Source of the DNA: Candidatus Thiodiazotropha sp. (ex Gloverina cf. vestifex) | Lineage (GTDB): Bacteria > Pseudomonadota > Gammaproteobacteria > Chromatiales > Chromatiaceae | Assembly (NCBI GenBank): GCA_025656435.1 | Contig: JAHXHT010000004.1 | Span: 1-27,864 of the forward strand | DNA: 27,864 nucleotides | Direction of reading: 5' to 3' | Shown here: piece after piece, positions 24,904-27,864 of the stretch | How positions within the stretch are numbered: the stretch's first letter is position 1 | Layout: each line of letters opens with the position of its first letter | Notes under the pieces: generated by a model | The model's input: only the letters and a program-made list of their open reading frames with translations | Database searches by the model: none | Told to the model about the DNA's origin: nothing | Made by a program: the position numbers and the translations under genes

Positions 24904-25845
24904 ATGCCCATTCATGTCGCTGCTGCCGCGATTCTGGATAACCTGGGGCGGGTGCTCATCAGTAAGCGCGCAGATCATCTGCATCAGGGCGGCTTGTGGG
25001 AATTTCCGGGCGGCAAGGTGGAAGCGGGTGAAACACTTCGTCAGGCGCTTGCACGGGAGTTGAAAGAGGAGCTTGATATTCTGCCACTGGAATTTAAGCC
25101 GTTGATTCGCATTAAGCATGATTACGGTGACCGGCAGGTGCTACTCGATTTCTTCCGCGTGACCCGCTTCGAGGGTGACGCAAAAGGGATGGAAGGTCAG
25201 CCGTTGCGTTGGCTTCAACCCAAAGAGATGCTGGCTAATTTATTCCCTGCGGCGGATCGTCCGGTGATCACTGCCCTTCAGTTGCCGGATCGATATTTAA
25301 TTACCGGTTGTGAGCCCACTCAGCCGGAAGATTTTCTACGGCGACTGGATCTTGCCCTCAAGAATGGTTTGAGGCTTGTCCAGCTGCGTGCCCATGCGTT
25401 GGATGATGCAGCCTATAAACACCTGCTCAATGCGGCAAGTCCTCTGTGTGAGAGGTATAACGCCAAGCTGCTTGTCAATCGTCCCTCTGGATGCGTCAGA
25501 TGGTTGGGTATGGCCGATGGTATTCATCTCACTGCCAACCAGATGATGGCACTTGCTGCACGGCCATCGGGTAAAGGGTTGATAGGCGCCTCCTGCCATA
25601 ATCGGGAAGAACTGGAGCAGACATCCCGACTGCGGCTCGATTATGTGTTTCTCTCTCCCGTGGCGCCTACAGCCACCCACCCGAATACGGCCACACTCGG
25701 TTGGGAGAAATTCAGCGACTGGGTTGAAAATGTCAATCTACCGGTTTATGCATTGGGTGGCATGCACCCCAATATGCTGGGGCAGGCCAGTCAGGCAGGG
25801 GCGCAGGGTATCGCTGCGATCAGGTCGCTTTGGCCTGAAGGTTAA
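24904..25845 (+). CDS. Nudix hydrolase (MutT-like) fused to a ThiE/TenI-like domain
   Basis: The product has 313 residues and two domains. Residues 1-130 form a MutT-like Nudix domain that would remove oxidised nucleotides such as 8-oxo-dGTP. Its Nudix box spans about 37-59 with the catalytic REL-x-EE core; the usual glycine near the end is aspartate (EELDI). Residues about 135-310 resemble thiamine phosphate synthase (VQLRAHAL, ADGIHLT, FLSPVAPTATHP, YALGGM). Key ThiE residues appear changed: REK reads RAH, and the ND Mg-binding site reads NR. The second domain is therefore probably not an active ThiE. AAGGTG precedes the ATG at 24904. This fusion next to argJ and secA is known in other gammaproteobacteria. 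Confidence 0.9.
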   Translation: MPIHVAAAAILDNLGRVLISKRADHLHQGGLWEFPGGKVEAGETLRQALARELKEELDILPLEFKPLIRIKHDYGDRQVLLDFFRVTRFEGDAKGMEGQPLRWLQPKEMLANLFPAADRPVITALQLPDRYLITGCEPTQPEDFLRRLDLALKNGLRLVQLRAHALDDAAYKHLLNAASPLCERYNAKLLVNRPSGCVRWLGMADGIHLTANQMMALAARPSGKGLIGASCHNREELEQTSRLRLDYVFLSPVAPTATHPNTATLGWEKFSDWVENVNLPVYALGGMHPNMLGQASQAGAQGIAAIRSLWPEG

Positions 25846-25865
25846 GCGGCCATCGCATCAGCGGC

Positions 25866-26258
25866 TCAGTCGTTAAATCCGTAGTCATCGACCATCTTGA
25901 TGATCGTCTCTATGTCCTTGGGTGTCTTTTCCAGGAACTCGAAACCGGAATCGTAGAAGACGGGATTCACATCATTGTCGCTCCACCGGCACATCGCCTT
26001 GAAGCGCAGTGGCTTAATTTCACCTTCAGTATCGGGTGTGCGAATCTCCAGTTTGTACTCCTTACCTGTGGCGATGGGTTGTTCGCTGATCAGCATCATG
26101 CCTTCAGGTGTAATATCCACCACATGTCCTAATAATCTGTCTGATGTGAGTTCCCATACCCTGAGATAGAAAATCAGGTGACGACGCTTGATGGTACGGC
26201 GGTCTTCAGGTTTGGGTGCGTTTTGATGGTTGTGTTCGCTCGGGCGTTTTATATACAT
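25866..26258 (-). CDS. PilZ domain protein, likely c-di-GMP receptor
   Basis: The product has 130 residues, essentially a single PilZ domain. The c-di-GMP-binding RxxxR motif is present as RRTIKRR (R21-xxx-R25). The second motif (D/N)xSxxG appears as DITPEG at about 48-53, with threonine for serine. The beta-barrel continues through KAMCRW and DSGFEFLE. There is no membrane segment or second output domain, so it probably works by binding a partner. It converges on the Nudix/ThiE gene with a 20-bp gap. The ribosome site is weak. Link to motility, adhesion or the downstream kinase is speculation. Confidence 0.87.
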   Translation of the reverse strand: MYIKRPSEHNHQNAPKPEDRRTIKRRHLIFYLRVWELTSDRLLGHVVDITPEGMMLISEQPIATGKEYKLEIRTPDTEGEIKPLRFKAMCRWSDNDVNPVFYDSGFEFLEKTPKDIETIIKMVDDYGFND

Positions 26259-26339
26259 GTTTGGGACTTCGTTGCTGCTGATTGGGAGGTCTGAAGCCGA
26301 TGTAAACGATACTGTGGTTTCTATATCGACCTTATCGAA

Positions 26340-26367
26340 ATGATAGTGCTTATGACAGAATTCGCAA
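26340..26367 (-). promoter_or_regulatory. Candidate pilZ promoter
   Basis: On the minus strand TTGCGA (26367-26362) and TATCAT (26345-26340) are 16 bp apart, about 80 bp before the pilZ ATG. The -10 matches consensus at five of six bases and the -35 at four. Motif only. Confidence 0.3.
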
Positions 26368-26550
26368 ACTAGGTGCGGTGAAACTGAAGACTTTCGGAAT
26401 TATCTGAGTCATTTGAAGGCCTATTTTCCCAGACATACGGTAGGAAGGTGACCTTTACCCTATCCACTCGTTTCGTAAAAAAACCGATACTAGAGTTGTT
26501 TCTCGTCTTCACAACGTTCAGACAGATCTGTATTACCCATCGCCTTACCA

Positions 26551-26582
26551 GATGAAAAGATGAAAAGATGAAAGGGTGAAGG
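26551..26582 (+). repeat. Octamer tandem repeat GATGAAAA
   Basis: GATGAAAA, GATGAAAA and GATGAAAG follow one another at 26551-26574, with a decayed fourth unit GGTGAAGG to 26582. It lies 60 bp upstream of the kinase -10. Such a short repeat could vary in copy number by slippage; a regulatory role is speculative. Confidence 0.7.
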
Positions 26583-26641
26583 TTGTCTCTGTTCCTCATG
26601 GTATTGTCCGTAAACTCGCTGTAGTAGCGTGTCACCTTAAG

Positions 26642-26647
26642 TATAAT
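26642..26647 (+). promoter_or_regulatory. Consensus -10 hexamer upstream of the histidine kinase
   Basis: A perfect TATAAT lies 62 bp before the kinase ATG. No good -35 is found at 16-18 bp, so the promoter may be activator-dependent or the match fortuitous. Confidence 0.4.
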
Positions 26648-26709
26648 GCCATTCTATCCAGGCCGAAGATCGGTCCAGGGGAGCTCTCGCGGAAAAGCAG
26701 GATGTGGAT

Positions 26710-27738
26710 ATGTTCTCAAGATTGATAAATCATGAGCTATTGCGGAATCAAGAGTTTCAGTCGGCGTTGGTCCGCCTGGGGATTTGGCTGTTCAGTATTG
26801 TCTATATTGGCCTTGGCGCATGGACAGAGTACTACGACGTCAATGTCATACTCTTTTATTTGCTGTTTGGTGGCTATTTCATCTTTTTCGTGCTGACGCT
26901 GATCAGCGTTTACCAACATCCCGTGCTGGGCCTGAGGCCCTATGTGACACTGTTTGCCGATGTCAGCGCGACCAGTCTGGCTATCTTCCTGACCCAAGAG
27001 GCGGTCAGTCCCTTCTTCCTACTCTATATTTGGATCTTTGTTTCCTACGGCACCCGGTATGGAAAACCTCTCTTAATGGCAGCCTCGGTACTCAGTCTTA
27101 TTGCCTTCAATCTGGTGCTGATCGCTTTGCAGGAGTGGCATACGCATACTTTTGAGGCCCTCTTTTTTATGCTGCTTCTGGTGTTACTGCCGATTTATCA
27201 ATACAGCCTGTTGCGTAAGCTCCATAGAGCCAGGCAGGAAGCGGAGCAGGCGAACAAGGCGCGAGGTGATTTTCTTGCCACAATGACCCATGAACTGCGC
27301 ACGCCTTTGATCGGTATCCTGGGGATGGCCAGGCTGATGCAGGGAACGCCACTGGATGCAGAGCAGAAAGAGTATCTCCACTCAATTCTTTCCTCGGCTC
27401 AGTTACTGCGGGCACTGATTGTAGGCATTCTCGATTTTTCCAAGATTGATGCCGATAAACTGGAATTGGTGAGTGAACCGTTCGATATTCGCCAATTGGT
27501 GGGAAACGTCAATTCGTCATTGGCCGGTGAAGCACAGGAAAAACAGCTCGAGATGCGTTGTTGGGTAGATCCCAGAATTCCTCGAAGATTACGGGGTGAT
27601 AACCTCCGTCTTTCACAGATTCTCTTTAACTTACTCGGTAACGCCATTAAGTTCACCGACAGCGGTAGCGTTGACGAGTCGATTTTGGGGACTCGGATGT
27701 CCCAAAATCTTTCACGAGGTAGCGACACGCTTGCATGA
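26710..27738 (+). pseudogene. RpfC-like membrane sensor histidine kinase, truncated
   Basis: The surviving part has about 321 native residues. Six hydrophobic segments occupy roughly 22-165. A short linker leads to a HisKA domain with MTHELRTPL (phospho-acceptor H194), and the HATPase begins with the N box at about 307-314 (NLLGNAIKF). Immediately after TDSGSV the frame enters the 66-bp repeat and reads 21 foreign residues to a TGA. The ATP-lid G boxes are missing, as are any receiver or Hpt domains that RpfC-type hybrids carry, so it should not autophosphorylate. The ATG at 26710 follows AGGA (26699-26702); a GTG at 26704 is an alternative. The RpfC likeness is by topology and motifs only. 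Confidence 0.8.
27668..27733. repeat. 66-bp dispersed repeat, copy 2, inside the kinase gene
   Basis: This matches 22-87 with one mismatch, 59 bases being identical from 27675 to 27733. It begins at the codon after TDSGSV of the kinase and ends with CTTG, after which the two copies diverge. The same two alternative hairpins are present: CGAGTC with GACTCG, and TTTTGGGGAC with GTCCCAAAA. It is the apparent cause of, or a scar at, the kinase break. Confidence 0.85.
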
Positions 27739-27770
27739 CAATCGGTTCTCTAAAGTTTTTCTTGTCGAAA

Positions 27771-27864
27771 TGGAGGGTAATCCCCCCAAAAAATAACGGG
27801 GTTCAAAAGTAGAATTTTCCATTTATTATTACGAAAATGAGAATCTACAATGAAGAAGTCCCGC
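27771..27864 (+). mobile_element. Possible left end of an IS3-family element, running off the window
   Basis: The final 94 bases include an AT-rich leader and an ATG at 27850 (see the next entry). A terminus may lie near 27771, where TGGAGGGTAATCCCCCC begins a run different in character from the preceding sequence. No matching inverted repeat can be seen because the other end is outside the window. The call is tentative. Confidence 0.3.
27850..27864 (+). CDS. Possible start of an IS3-type transposase OrfA (partial)
   Basis: The last 15 bases read ATG AAG AAG TCC CGC, that is MKKSR. IS3-family OrfA proteins often begin MKKSRF followed by a helix-turn-helix. Five residues cannot prove this, and no strong ribosome site is seen. 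The nearby gene break makes a mobile element plausible. Confidence 0.3.

Larger units (their letters stand above)
26259..26703. other. 445-bp intergenic stretch without a supported gene
   Basis: This divergent spacer between pilZ and the kinase holds two candidate promoters and an octamer tandem repeat, given as separate entries. A minus-strand open frame (26369-26635) is present but unconvincing. No RNA gene or clear terminator was seen. Base composition looks more AT-rich than the dcw genes. Confidence 0.6.

Noticed and set aside
26369..26635. Minus-strand 88-codon open frame in the pilZ-kinase spacer
   Set aside because: No recognisable domain and no ribosome site. It spans the octamer repeat, and its composition looks random.

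Overview
The window carries the chromosomal division and cell-wall (dcw) cluster of a Gram-negative bacterium. It is most likely a gammaproteobacterium, perhaps from a Chromatiales-like or sulfur-oxidising symbiont lineage. That placement is inferred from MraZ, MraY and FtsZ similarity recalled from E. coli, from the meso-DAP motif in MurE, and from the order lpxC-dciA-M23-secA-argJ-Nudix/ThiE, which resembles Pseudomonas. I could not run a taxonomic search.

Region 1 (1-189) holds a 66-bp repeat, a sigma70-type promoter and a 10-bp-periodic array of boxes that looks like the MraZ operator. Region 2 (190-17881) is one co-directional run: mraZ, rsmH, ftsL, ftsI, murE, murF, mraY, murD, ftsW, murG, murC, a small unrecognised ORF, murB, ddlB, ftsQ, ftsA, ftsZ. 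Nearly all junctions are ATGA or TGATG overlaps or gaps of a few bases. The products make UDP-MurNAc-pentapeptide (MurB-F, Ddl), carry it onto lipid (MraY, MurG), polymerise and crosslink it at the septum (FtsW, FtsI) and build the divisome (FtsL, FtsQ, FtsA, FtsZ). The one break in packing, between murC and murB, is filled exactly by a 58-codon ORF.

Region 3 (17882-25845) holds lpxC with its own probable promoter, dciA (DUF721 helicase loader) on the minus strand, a divergent membrane-anchored M23 peptidase gene, secA, argJ and a Nudix/ThiE-like fusion. Region 4 (25846-27864) is more variable. It has a minus-strand PilZ gene, a 445-bp stretch with no convincing gene, and an RpfC-like membrane histidine kinase. 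The kinase is cut off inside its ATPase domain by a second copy of the 66-bp repeat. The last 15 bases read as the start of an IS3-type transposase.

Most of the window is ordinary, conserved core genome. The points worth a second look are the paired 66-bp repeat with mutually exclusive hairpins, the kinase it breaks, the small ORF between murC and murB, and the periodic MraZ-box array. I saw no rRNA, tRNA, CRISPR array or defence system.
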